A DNA stretch of 64,000 bases, taken from the NCBI RefSeq assembly GCF_900078755.1, contig NZ_FKIH01000005.1; one strand, given 5' to 3'. The notes below the pieces were generated by a model. The model was not told the origin of the DNA. It saw nothing but the letters and a program-made list of their open reading frames with translations, and made no database searches. The DNA is from Ichthyocystis sparus (GTDB lineage Bacteria > Pseudomonadota > Gammaproteobacteria > Burkholderiales > 2013Ark19i). Positions 36,111-45,339 of this stretch are shown here, piece after piece. The translations under genes and the position numbers were made by a program. Position 1 is the first letter of the stretch, and the number at the start of each line of letters is the position of its first letter.

Positions 36111-38711
36111 TTACCTCTCAGAAACAGCCACTTTTTCTGAGTTAAAAGAAAACTTGCCATCTAGATAATCAATAGTAAGATCGTGGTCTGGAATAATTTT
36201 ACCATCTATCAATAGCATAGCCAGCGGATTTTCTATCCACTGCTGAACTGCTCTTTTTAGCGGACGAGCGCCATATACAGGATCAAATCCTAATTGCACA
36301 ATCTTGTTTAGAGCAACATCAGTTACATGTGCAGGAACACTCTGTGCAGCCAGTCTATCAATAACACGCTGTAATTGTAGTTTGGCAATGGGGCGCATAT
36401 CCTCCTCAGTCAAACCATCGAACAGTATGATATCATCTATGCGATTAAGAAATTCAGGACGAAAGTTTTTCCTAACAACAGACATAACCTGCTCGCGAAT
36501 ATCATCCACTGATTTACCTTGTTGTTCCCAAAAATCACTTCCTATGTTTGATGTCATAACTATGACAGTATGACGAAAATCTACCTCTCGACCATGCCTG
36601 TCGGTCAAGCGGCCCTCATCCAAAACTTGTAACAATAAGTTAAATACATCCGGATGTGCTTTTTCTATCTCATCAAATAAAACCACGGAATACGGCTTAC
36701 GACGAACTGCCTCAGTCAAATCACCACCATCTTCATAGCCAACATAACCCGGAGGAGCTCCAATTAGTAGAGAAACAGCGTGCTTCTCCATAAATTCGCT
36801 CATATCCAGCCTAATTAACTGATCCTGGCAATCAAACAAAAATTCAGCCAATCTCTTTGTCAACTCCGTTTTACCTACCCCTGTAGGTCCCAGGAATAGG
36901 AATGAACCGTAGGGCCTATTGGGATCAGACAGACCTGCACGAGAACGTCTAATAGCGCAAGAAATCTTAGACACTGCCTCATCTTGTCCAATAACGTGCT
37001 TATGAATAAAATCTTCCATATGCGACAATTTCTCTCGTTCTCCTTGAATCATGCGAGATACAGGAATCCCCGTCATCCTGGAGACAACCTCGGCAATTTC
37101 TTCTGCACCTACCTGGGTACGAAGAAGAACTAACTTTCCACCTTCATTAGATTGATTATTCTCAATTGTTTTAAGTTGAAGTTCTAACTCAGGCAAACGC
37201 CCATACTGAATTTCTGATACTCGTTGCCACTGCCCTTCTCGCTTTGCTTGCTCAATGTCGGATCGCAACTGATCTATCTGCTCACGTATATTTTGTGCTC
37301 CAGCTACAATTAACTTCTCCTTCTTCCAAATTTCCTCATAGTCTGAGTACTCTCTCTCCAAACGAGATATTTCCTCTTCTATATTCTTAAGACGTTTATG
37401 TGATAGCTCATCTTTTTCCCTACGAACAGACTCCCTTTCGATTTTAAGCTGTATCAACCTACGATCGAGCCGATCCATAACCTCCGGCTTGGAATCAATT
37501 TCCATCTTGATGCGCGAGGCTGCCTCATCAATTAGATCTATGGCCTTATCTGGCAAAAATCTATCACTAATGTACCGTTGCGACAATTCAGATGCAGCAA
37601 CGATAGCTGGATCAGTAATGTCAACAGCATGATGAACTTCATATTTTTCTTGTAGACCTCGCAATATAGCGATGGTATCTTCTATACTTGGCTCTTGAAC
37701 CAGGACTTTTTGGAATCGCCGCTCAAGTGCTGTGTCTTTTTCTATGTAGCGCCTGTACTCGTCAAGAGTAGTAGCACCAATACAATGAAGCTCCCCGCGC
37801 GCCAACAAAGGCTTTAAGATATTACCGGCATCCATTGCACCTTCAGTTTTACCTGCGCCTACAAGAGTGTGTATTTCATCTATAAATACAATGGTCTGAC
37901 CGTTATCTTTACGAACTTCTTTAATGACGTTCTTTAATCGTTCCTCAAATTCGCCACGATACTTAGCACCAGCTAACATAGATGATAGATCAAGACATAC
38001 TACCTTCTTATTCTTTAATCCTTCAGGAACTTCCCCATTAACTATACGCTGCGCCAAACCATCAACTATTGCAGTTTTACCTACACCTGGCTCACCTATC
38101 AAAACAGGATTATTTTTTGTACGTCTCTGCAAAACTTGTATAGTTCTACGTATTTCGTCATCACGACCTATAACAGGATCCAACTTACCCGAACGTGCCA
38201 TATCAGTCAAATCAATAGAATATTTCGATAAAGCACCACGTTGGGATTCTGAATTTGGACTAGATACAGAACCTGGCAAAGAAATATCCTTAATAAAATT
38301 CTCCAATCTATTTCTATCAACTCCTTTCTTACGAAGCAACTCACCAACTGCTCCCTTATCTTCAGATAAAACCAAAAGAAAAATCTCAGAAGGAATATAT
38401 TCGTCACCTCTCTTTTGTGATTCTTTTTCACACAAATTTAGTAGTCCCAACAACGACCTAGAAACATTAACCTGCCCCTGTAGTCCTTCAACTATTGGCA
38501 AATCATCTATCAATTTAGATATCTGTTGTTGCAATTCAGCAATAGGTAAAGAAAAGCGACCCAAAAGTGTAGTAATAGAACTTTCTGGGTCTGATAAAAA
38601 AACACTTAACAAATGCTGTGGCTCTATGTAAGCATTGTCCTTGCTAACGGCAAGACTTTCTGCAGACGACAGGGCATCACGAAACTGTGTAGTCAAACGC
38701 TCAACTTGCAT
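36111..38711 (-). CDS. clpB: ATP-dependent disaggregase ClpB
   Basis: An AAA+ disaggregase working with DnaK to rescue aggregated proteins. The 866-residue chain has the N-terminal double-repeat domain, a first AAA module with GEPGVGKT, a coiled-coil middle domain (around residues 410-520, Glu/Lys/Arg-rich), and a second module with GPTGVGKT and SVVLFDEIEKAH, ending in the ClpB C-domain. The ATG at 38711 is preferred to the TTG one codon upstream. No clear sigma-32 promoter was found by eye. Confidence 0.97.
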   Translation of the reverse strand: MQVERLTTQFRDALSSAESLAVSKDNAYIEPQHLLSVFLSDPESSITTLLGRFSLPIAELQQQISKLIDDLPIVEGLQGQVNVSRSLLGLLNLCEKESQKRGDEYIPSEIFLLVLSEDKGAVGELLRKKGVDRNRLENFIKDISLPGSVSSPNSESQRGALSKYSIDLTDMARSGKLDPVIGRDDEIRRTIQVLQRRTKNNPVLIGEPGVGKTAIVDGLAQRIVNGEVPEGLKNKKVVCLDLSSMLAGAKYRGEFEERLKNVIKEVRKDNGQTIVFIDEIHTLVGAGKTEGAMDAGNILKPLLARGELHCIGATTLDEYRRYIEKDTALERRFQKVLVQEPSIEDTIAILRGLQEKYEVHHAVDITDPAIVAASELSQRYISDRFLPDKAIDLIDEAASRIKMEIDSKPEVMDRLDRRLIQLKIERESVRREKDELSHKRLKNIEEEISRLEREYSDYEEIWKKEKLIVAGAQNIREQIDQLRSDIEQAKREGQWQRVSEIQYGRLPELELQLKTIENNQSNEGGKLVLLRTQVGAEEIAEVVSRMTGIPVSRMIQGEREKLSHMEDFIHKHVIGQDEAVSKISCAIRRSRAGLSDPNRPYGSFLFLGPTGVGKTELTKRLAEFLFDCQDQLIRLDMSEFMEKHAVSLLIGAPPGYVGYEDGGDLTEAVRRKPYSVVLFDEIEKAHPDVFNLLLQVLDEGRLTDRHGREVDFRHTVIVMTSNIGSDFWEQQGKSVDDIREQVMSVVRKNFRPEFLNRIDDIILFDGLTEEDMRPIAKLQLQRVIDRLAAQSVPAHVTDVALNKIVQLGFDPVYGARPLKRAVQQWIENPLAMLLIDGKIIPDHDLTIDYLDGKFSFNSEKVAVSER

Positions 38712-39027
38712 CAAACACCTCTTTTATAATTCCATAACTAAAAATACTATCTACTACAACCTTCGATATGGTATTTATTTTCTAAAAATCAATGCAGTAA
38801 ATGTCAATCCCTATATAGGAATAGGATAATCTAAGAATATTTAATAGAGAATAGAGCACAATCTCAATAGTGCTCTATCTCACAAGTAGGAATTGTTTGT
38901 AATATAAGAAATAAATGGAGAAAGAGAAAATAACTATAGATACTGTATGCAAAGAGAAAAAACTCAAGTGACATAAATAAAATTATTATATAAAATAGCA
39001 ACTTGCTTTAATAGGAATAAAATTTAA
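38712..39027. other. Intergenic region between clpB and phaZ
   Basis: About 316 very AT-rich bases upstream of clpB and downstream of phaZ, both on the minus strand. A heat-shock promoter would be expected here, but no CTTGAA/CCCCAT pair was recognised. No small gene seen. Confidence 0.5.
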
Positions 39028-40242
39028 CTAATCAAACCTTCTTGTAAACTCACTGATCTTGCCACTAGTTTCTTGCTCCCATTTTCTACCACTAAAAACA
39101 CCGTAGTGGCCTGCTCCCTTAACAAGCAGGTACTCCTTGAGATTATCTGGAATATTACTACAAAGACCGAAAGCCGCACTGGTTTGCCCAGGAGCACATA
39201 TATCGTCCAACTCAGCCTCAACAACTAAAAGAGGAACATCAGTCAACTCATCCAAATCAACCTTCTTACCCTTAAACATCATCTCTCCAAGGGCCAAACA
39301 ATGCCTATGAAAAACCATATCAATGGATTCTAGGAAAAATTTTGCTGTCATATCCATCACAGCATGATAGGAATCATAAAAATTTATATGCCGCTTTATA
39401 AAACTCTCATTACCCTCGACCATAGCCTCATAAAATTTAAAATGTTCTCTAATATGATTGTCAGGATGCATATTTATAAAAGACATATGCTGCAAATATC
39501 CTGGATAGACGTGCCTAAAAGCACCTGGATACCTAGCAGGAACAGTAACAATCAAGTTATCCTCAAACCATGATAATGTTCGTTGCTCAGCAAATCTGCA
39601 AACACTAGTAGGATTACAACGCACGTCAACCGGACCACCCATTAGTATCATACTTCCAACCTTTAGACCAATGGAGGACATGTGGTGAACAGCAACCAAA
39701 GCTGGTGCCGTAGGTTGACAAATCGCAATAATGTGTGGACTACGTCCCGTATGATTACGTATATACTCAACAAAGTCACATATGTACTGCACAAAATCAT
39801 CAAAACCGAAATCACCCTCTGCCAAAGGTATATATCTAGGATTAACCCAGTCTGTAATGTAAGTATCATAGCACTTGATAAGTTGCCTAACACTTCGGCG
39901 CAATAAGGAAGCATAGTGACCAGACATTGGTGATAAAACCAACATAGGAGCATGGTCTTGGAAATTGTTCTTACAGAAATTAAGAAGATTGCCAAAAGGT
40001 TTCCGGAACAAAGTCTCCTCATGAACCTCAACAGCACGTCCGTCTATCTGAACCTCATATATGTCAAAGGGAGCACATGGGTACTCCCTGGTAAGGCGAG
40101 ATAAAAAAGTCAATGGAGCCACAAAACTATTGGCTGGTTGAAAAAAATGCCCCATCTCACTAAAACTATGTCCCAACTCACCAAACTGTACGCTACAGCT
40201 GTCTAGAATGGACTTATGGAAATCGAAAGCGCTATAAAACAT
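39028..40242 (-). CDS. phaZ: Intracellular polyhydroxyalkanoate (PHB) depolymerase
   Basis: An alpha/beta-hydrolase that mobilises stored polyhydroxybutyrate. The 404-residue protein matches the intracellular PhaZ family: catalytic Cys175 in the box AICQPTAP (a Cys replaces the usual Ser), an Asp at 346/347 in EAELDDICAPG, and His379 in GAGHYGVFSG, the Cys-Asp-His triad known from Cupriavidus PhaZ. MSGHYASLLR and YITDWVNPR are further landmarks. No phaC or phasin gene lies in this window. It implies that the bacterium makes or once made PHB granules. Confidence 0.93.
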   Translation of the reverse strand: MFYSAFDFHKSILDSCSVQFGELGHSFSEMGHFFQPANSFVAPLTFLSRLTREYPCAPFDIYEVQIDGRAVEVHEETLFRKPFGNLLNFCKNNFQDHAPMLVLSPMSGHYASLLRRSVRQLIKCYDTYITDWVNPRYIPLAEGDFGFDDFVQYICDFVEYIRNHTGRSPHIIAICQPTAPALVAVHHMSSIGLKVGSMILMGGPVDVRCNPTSVCRFAEQRTLSWFEDNLIVTVPARYPGAFRHVYPGYLQHMSFINMHPDNHIREHFKFYEAMVEGNESFIKRHINFYDSYHAVMDMTAKFFLESIDMVFHRHCLALGEMMFKGKKVDLDELTDVPLLVVEAELDDICAPGQTSAAFGLCSNIPDNLKEYLLVKGAGHYGVFSGRKWEQETSGKISEFTRRFD

Positions 40243-40473
40243 ATAGCTTCCTTAATGAAGAAACAAAACAAATAAAAGAAAACCAGCCGCAGGTTGGACT
40301 AAAACCATACAGCATAGTTCCTATGTAGAAGGCATCATTGCTAGGGGTATATCTTTGCTTATAACCGGCCATGCTAATCAAACTAAATTCATCCATAGTA
40401 ATTGGATATATCTTCCACATTCCGGTAGAATCTGGTCCGTCTCTGGTAAGACATTTCCATAGGAGTGCCGTTC

Positions 40474-41118
40474 ATGAAGTCTTGGCAATCGTTAGCAACC
40501 ATAATTATTGGCTGTATAATTCCCTATGTGGCACAGTCAGCTGGCAATGCACAAGCCGGATTTGTTAAAAGTCAGATGTGCCAAGGATGTCACAACATAA
40601 CCGGCTATCACTACAATTTTCCCAGGCGCTACAGTGTGCCCTATCTTGGTGGACAATTTGCCAAATACATTGAATCAGCCCTAAAATCTTATGCTGGCAA
40701 ACAAAGGCCAACAAAGTCTATGATCGTGGCTGCGATGTCTCTTAGTCAGCAGGATATGCAAGATATTGCAGCTTATTACCAAGCTCAAAAGAAAGTGGAT
40801 ATACAGCCTCCTACAGATAATACATCAGGGATAGAAATTGCTAAGGGATATAGCATATACAAGAAGCTGGCGTGCGCTTCTTGCCACGGAGAGGTTGGAA
40901 CACCTTCGTCTGATGAATACCCTGTGTTGGCACATCAGCGTCAAGATTACTTAGAGTCTGCCTTATTAGATTATCGCTCTAAGATACGCAAGAATGTAAT
41001 TATGCAAAGCCTAGTATCAAAAGTTACAGATGAAGAGATACATCTTATGGCGTCGTTTTTATCTCACCAAAAGCCCGGTGTATTCAACCCTAACCACTTG
41101 GAAGAAGAGGATTCTTAA
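40474..41118 (+). CDS. Di-haem cytochrome c (cytochrome c4 type)
   Basis: A periplasmic electron carrier of 214 residues with a signal peptide (hydrophobic IIIGCIIPYV, cleavage near QSAGNAQA), and two class I c-haem sites, CQGCH and CASCH, in tandem domains of about 85 residues, as in cytochrome c4. Met axial ligands are plausible in each half (for example MSLSQQDM, MQSLVS). The ATG at 40474 follows AGGAG by eight bases; a GTG nine bases upstream is less likely. It precedes a thioredoxin-fold gene by two bases, suggesting an operon. Confidence 0.92.
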   Translation: MKSWQSLATIIIGCIIPYVAQSAGNAQAGFVKSQMCQGCHNITGYHYNFPRRYSVPYLGGQFAKYIESALKSYAGKQRPTKSMIVAAMSLSQQDMQDIAAYYQAQKKVDIQPPTDNTSGIEIAKGYSIYKKLACASCHGEVGTPSSDEYPVLAHQRQDYLESALLDYRSKIRKNVIMQSLVSKVTDEEIHLMASFLSHQKPGVFNPNHLEEEDS

Positions 41119-41120
41119 CA

Positions 41121-41672
41121 ATGGCTGCTACCAAAACTCCGATTTGTGATTTTAATTGGTCTGGACCTGATTTTTCCCTTCTGGGAACAGATGGAAAGGT
41201 TTGGTCGCGCAGTGATACTATGGGACCCAGTGGTCATCTCATCATATTCATGTGTAATCACTGCCCATATGTACAGTCTATACTTGATGAATTACTTGAA
41301 GATATTTCCTACCTAGAAACTCAGGGCATAAAGTCTGTTGCTATTTCTGCAAACGATGCAATTGAATATCCAGAGGATTCACTTGAAAATATGAAACTTT
41401 TGGCGAAGAGAAAAAAATTCTCCTTTCCGTACCTATATGATGAGTCACAGGACGTGGCACGCGCCTATGGTGCTGTTTGTACGCCTGATTTCTTTGGATT
41501 CAACAGCAAAAATAAGCTCCAATATCGTGGCAGACATAGCTCAAGCGGAAAAGAGATTGTTCCTGGAGCAAAAAAGGAGCTACGTGAAGCCATGATTCTC
41601 GTTTCAAAAACAGGTAAAGGACCTGAAGAACAGCACCCGAGCATAGGTTGCTCTATAAAGTGGAAAAATTAA
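41121..41672 (+). CDS. Thioredoxin-fold AhpC/TSA-like protein
   Basis: A 183-residue peroxiredoxin-like protein of the thioredoxin superfamily. The active-site region reads IIFMCNHCPYVQ, a CxxC placed as in the PRX-like group rather than the Bcp group, followed by SVAISANDAIEYPEDS and the VCTPDFFGF cis-Pro loop. No signal peptide is seen, so it is probably cytoplasmic. It is two bases after the cytochrome c stop and converges with a small minus-strand gene. Confidence 0.85.
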   Translation: MAATKTPICDFNWSGPDFSLLGTDGKVWSRSDTMGPSGHLIIFMCNHCPYVQSILDELLEDISYLETQGIKSVAISANDAIEYPEDSLENMKLLAKRKKFSFPYLYDESQDVARAYGAVCTPDFFGFNSKNKLQYRGRHSSSGKEIVPGAKKELREAMILVSKTGKGPEEQHPSIGCSIKWKN

Positions 41673-41941
41673 ATACAATGAATCAGATGTCGAACACGAC
41701 GGCATCTAACAATAAAGTCTGGGGAAACAGTTTCTTCATTGTCGCGCCTATATTTTTCCACAAATATACTAGGATTAGCCAGAACAATTTCCCTTCTTTT
41801 TTTTTCTTCATCTTCCTCGTCTTGATTGCCACCTTGCTGCTTAGAGTTCCCCTCGTCTTCGTACACACCTATATTGATAGGTGAGGACAATAGAGGCTCC
41901 ACTTCACGAATGCGCTCAACAGAAATATCATTTGTAGGCAT
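41669..41941 (-). CDS. Small acidic hypothetical protein
   Basis: A possible 90-residue protein starting at an ATG with AAGG seven bases upstream. It has an N-terminal SVERIREVEPLLSS, an acidic/Gln-rich middle (EDEEKKRREI), and a basic C-terminus RCRRVRHL. No family recognised. Its stop overlaps the end of the thioredoxin-like gene by four bases. It could be spurious, but the ribosome binding site and charged composition favour a real gene. Confidence 0.5.
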   Translation of the reverse strand: MPTNDISVERIREVEPLLSSPINIGVYEDEGNSKQQGGNQDEEDEEKKRREIVLANPSIFVEKYRRDNEETVSPDFIVRCRRVRHLIHCI

Positions 41942-42121
41942 TTCTTGACCTTGAAATTTTATGGACAAGAAAATTCTATATATTTGTGCGCATACTACAT
42001 ATGACAAATTTGTTGTTTAATATGATAAAAATTACACTATAAATACGTTAAAATGTGGCAAAAATCCGTTGTATTACCTAAGTATTTGGGATAATAATCC
42101 AAATATCCCCTATAAGGACTG

Positions 42122-43621
42122 TCAACTTTTTAACACTTCTGGAAAAAGTTCCGCATAAGGTACTGCAGTTTGGTTTATCACTAACATGACGTGGCTCCTG
42201 TTAAGTAAGCGCGGATGTTTAACTCCACAAGAATAAGCTATTTGTTCTATCTCGCTATTCATATTGGAAACATAATTAGCCACACGCACATACTTTTCTG
42301 CTACTACCAACCCCCTTTGCAAACGAACACTATGGGTGGTAATACCAGTAGGACAACGATTGGTATGACACCTCATTGCTTGTATACATCCAAGAGAAAA
42401 CAAAAAACCGCGAGCGCTATTTACAAAATTAGCACCCATACAAAGAGCCCAAGCTACGTCTACAGGTGTAACCAACTTGCCAGATGCAATTAAGACGATA
42501 CGTTTTTTTAAATCGTATTTATTCATTAAATCAACGACTCGTGGTAGTGAATCGCGAATAGAAAGGCTCATATGGTCCATTAACCCTTGTGGAGCAGCAC
42601 CTGTACCGCCTTCACCACCATCAATAACTAAAAAATCTGGAGCAGATTGTAATCCACGTTCATTTATGGCAGAAAACAGATCACATAAAAAGTCATATCC
42701 CCCAAGTGCTGTTTTTACACCAACTGGTTTCTTGGTTGCAGCACGAACCCTTGAAACAAAATCAAGCAACTCGTCTATCGAGTGTGCCATTTTATGGCAA
42801 TTAGGACTAATAGAGTCTACATGTGGCTTAATACCACGAATCTTAGCAATGTCGTCAGTTACCTTAGCAGCAGGCAATAAACCGCCCTTTCCTGGCTTCG
42901 CACCCTGAGACAATTTAACTTCAAAAGCTCTTACCGATGTATTCGCAGCTACCTCCTCTAGCTTGGACCAGGAAAAATTACCATCACCATCACGAAAGCC
43001 GTACAAAGCGGTACCAATTTGAGCTATAAGGTCAGCCCCTCCATCTAGGTGGTGTGGGCTAACCCCTCCTTCACCAGTGCTTAACCAGCAACCTGATTCA
43101 CGTGCACCCTTGGATAGTGCTCTAACAGCAGGTTTTGATATGGAACCATAGCTCATACCACTTATGTTTATAAGAGAACTAGCCTCGAAGGGAAAATCAC
43201 AATAGCCTTCACCAATTCTTATAGGGGGAGTAGTAAGAGAATCTTGTACTTGCACAGCAAAAGGCGCACTTGAAAAGATAATAGACCCTTCCCTACGAAT
43301 GTAATATGTAGATCCAAATGCAACAGATTTATCATCATCTTTGGACATTCTGTACACCCAAGATCGCGTAGATCTGTCAAATGGCATCTCTTCCCTATCA
43401 CCGGAGAAAAAGTACTGCCTAAAGTGCTCCCCTTGCCTCTCCAGGAGGTACCTAAAGTGTCCAATAACTGGAAAATTTCTTAACACAGAGTGCTTTTTTT
43501 GCAACACATCATAAATATATACCAACAAAATCAGTAACATAAATATAAAAACAGGAGCACTGATAATGAAAGTAGCAATATGCTCTAAAGTACTAATAAA
43601 ATCCATTTTAAAATTACCCAT
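42122..43621 (-). CDS. FMN-binding glutamate synthase-domain protein (GltB-like, membrane-anchored)
   Basis: A 499-residue protein with an N-terminal membrane segment (about residues 17-37) followed by the FMN/iron-sulfur domain of the glutamate synthase large subunit. Landmarks are ISGMSYGSISKPAVRALSKGA, GEGGVSPHH, KPGKGGLLPAAKV, DGGEGGTGAAP and the 3Fe-4S motif CIQAMRCHTNRCPTG. It lacks the amidotransferase and GXGXG domains of true GltB, so it belongs to the stand-alone family whose electron donor and substrate are not established. A later ATG at 43606 is a possible start. Divergent from the beta-helix gene. Confidence 0.9.
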   Translation of the reverse strand: MGNFKMDFISTLEHIATFIISAPVFIFMLLILLVYIYDVLQKKHSVLRNFPVIGHFRYLLERQGEHFRQYFFSGDREEMPFDRSTRSWVYRMSKDDDKSVAFGSTYYIRREGSIIFSSAPFAVQVQDSLTTPPIRIGEGYCDFPFEASSLINISGMSYGSISKPAVRALSKGARESGCWLSTGEGGVSPHHLDGGADLIAQIGTALYGFRDGDGNFSWSKLEEVAANTSVRAFEVKLSQGAKPGKGGLLPAAKVTDDIAKIRGIKPHVDSISPNCHKMAHSIDELLDFVSRVRAATKKPVGVKTALGGYDFLCDLFSAINERGLQSAPDFLVIDGGEGGTGAAPQGLMDHMSLSIRDSLPRVVDLMNKYDLKKRIVLIASGKLVTPVDVAWALCMGANFVNSARGFLFSLGCIQAMRCHTNRCPTGITTHSVRLQRGLVVAEKYVRVANYVSNMNSEIEQIAYSCGVKHPRLLNRSHVMLVINQTAVPYAELFPEVLKS

Positions 43622-43684
43622 AATGACTTGCAGTCATACTATTGGCTACAGCTTTTACGCTACAACCGAACGGAACTACTATTT

Positions 43685-45301
43685 ATGACAACTTCACTTT
43701 TTGTTAGAGGCAATACTCAACTAAGTCAATATGATGAGGAGCGAATAAAGTCCATATTGGAGCTTATCACTGAGCCATTGAAAAAAAAAATTAAACATGA
43801 TCTCTTAATACTTTTTAAGTATGGCCCTGAGTGGAAAAGAAGTTGGGAAAAATCTCAGAACCTTAAACATAAAAATTCTATACTTATGGTTTTTATGACC
43901 TCAGAACTTTCAATAGATTCTGATTTCAGGGATGAATTATCATCATTTATCAATTTACGCCCTAAATCCATAGTATGGATTGAGTATCAGAACTACAAGA
44001 AAAGCTTACTTACCAATTTACCCCTGCCCCAAGGAATAATTGCGCTAAATTGGACAAAACAGCGTTTTCTACCACTAGAAAACGATCTTTTTGTTATTCC
44101 TATAGAAAAGATAGGATCTACCATACTTGAGCTCATGAGTAAAAATAGATCATCCACTACCAACAATAGATCATCCACCACTAACATGAGCCCCCCCAAG
44201 ATAATATTTGCTGAACACAGGAACTCTCATTTAGCTCGTAAAAAGCCGGATCATAAGGCCGTCAAAAAACACCTAGGTCCCTTAGCATCAGATTTTTTAT
44301 CAATTCCTACTAAGAGCAAGGGCTCACGTTCTATATTAGCAAAGCCATCACCTAATGTTATAACTATGTTTAGTGATGGAACCGGTGACTACCCAACCTT
44401 AGTAGAGGCTGTAAGTAGGTGCCCTGACAACGGCACCATCATCATAAAGCCAGGAATATACCTAGAAAACCTTATTATTAGTCGTCCTATCAACATAATT
44501 GGTGAAGGTAATAACGAGGATATTGAAATACGTGCTTCAGGATCATGCAATTTCTTGATTGATAATGACTGCGTGCTGAGAAATTTAACAATAAGGCAGT
44601 TTGGTGGAATAGACTGGTACGCTATAGATGTACGTGGCCCATACAATATAGAAATAGATAAATGCAATATACAAAGCGATTGCAACGCTTGCATAGCCGT
44701 ACACAGTGAAGCAGATCCGTATATACACCATTGTTTCATTCACGATAGTGCTGATGGTAGTGGCATATTTGTTTACGATCGTGGTCGAGGTCGTATTGAG
44801 CATAATAAAATTTCTTGGAACAAGCATGCAGGAATTGAGATTAAGTCTGGTGCAGAACCTATAATACGTTTCAACCACATTAATGACAGCTATGGAGGAG
44901 GAATACTTGTATATGGGGTTTCAGGGGGACTTGTAGAAGAAAATGAAATTATAGGAAGTGCCTTTGCCGGAATACAAATCGAGGAATTTTCTAATCCAAC
45001 TATAAGAAAAAACTTAATTCTCGCAGGAAAACAAAGTGGAATCTACATAAGAGATAATGGAGAAGGAGTAGTAGAAGACAATGATATTAGCAGTAATGAA
45101 TTTGCTGGAATTGCTGTAGAATCTGGGGGATCACCATTTGCCTACCTGAACAGAATCCACTTCAATAATTATGGAATATGGGTCTACAATGGAGGTAAAG
45201 GTACGTATGAGGGAAATGATTTACAGGGAAATAAGTCAGGAAGCTGGCTCCTAAATGGTAATAGACCTATCAACTCGATCAACAATGCTGAGGATAAATA
45301 G
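43685..45301 (+). CDS. Parallel beta-helix repeat protein with a TIR-like N-terminal domain
   Basis: A 538-residue protein in two parts. Residues from about 240 onward form a right-handed parallel beta-helix: a DGTGDYPTLVEAVSRCP cap, then roughly nine coils of about 23 residues with recurring GI-x-[IV] and N-x-I motifs (GSGIFVYDRG, HAGIEIKSGA, GGGILVYGVS, FAGIQIEEFS, QSGIYIRDNG). This is the pattern of PbH1/CASH-type repeats also seen in eukaryotic FBXO11. Residues 1-150 resemble a TIR fold (SILMVFMTSELSIDS, FRDEL, LPLPQGIIALNW) but lack a clean first-strand motif. A Ser/Thr/Asn-rich linker joins them. No signal peptide. The ATG at 43685 is preferred to an upstream TTG. Confidence 0.75.
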   Translation: MTTSLFVRGNTQLSQYDEERIKSILELITEPLKKKIKHDLLILFKYGPEWKRSWEKSQNLKHKNSILMVFMTSELSIDSDFRDELSSFINLRPKSIVWIEYQNYKKSLLTNLPLPQGIIALNWTKQRFLPLENDLFVIPIEKIGSTILELMSKNRSSTTNNRSSTTNMSPPKIIFAEHRNSHLARKKPDHKAVKKHLGPLASDFLSIPTKSKGSRSILAKPSPNVITMFSDGTGDYPTLVEAVSRCPDNGTIIIKPGIYLENLIISRPINIIGEGNNEDIEIRASGSCNFLIDNDCVLRNLTIRQFGGIDWYAIDVRGPYNIEIDKCNIQSDCNACIAVHSEADPYIHHCFIHDSADGSGIFVYDRGRGRIEHNKISWNKHAGIEIKSGAEPIIRFNHINDSYGGGILVYGVSGGLVEENEIIGSAFAGIQIEEFSNPTIRKNLILAGKQSGIYIRDNGEGVVEDNDISSNEFAGIAVESGGSPFAYLNRIHFNNYGIWVYNGGKGTYEGNDLQGNKSGSWLLNGNRPINSINNAEDK

Positions 45302-45339
45302 ATACTTAGTTCATATTACTAAATATTGAAAGATACAAC

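Noticed and set aside
38712..39027. Heat-shock promoter for clpB
   Set aside because: No CTTGAA-N13-CCCCAT-like pair was visible.
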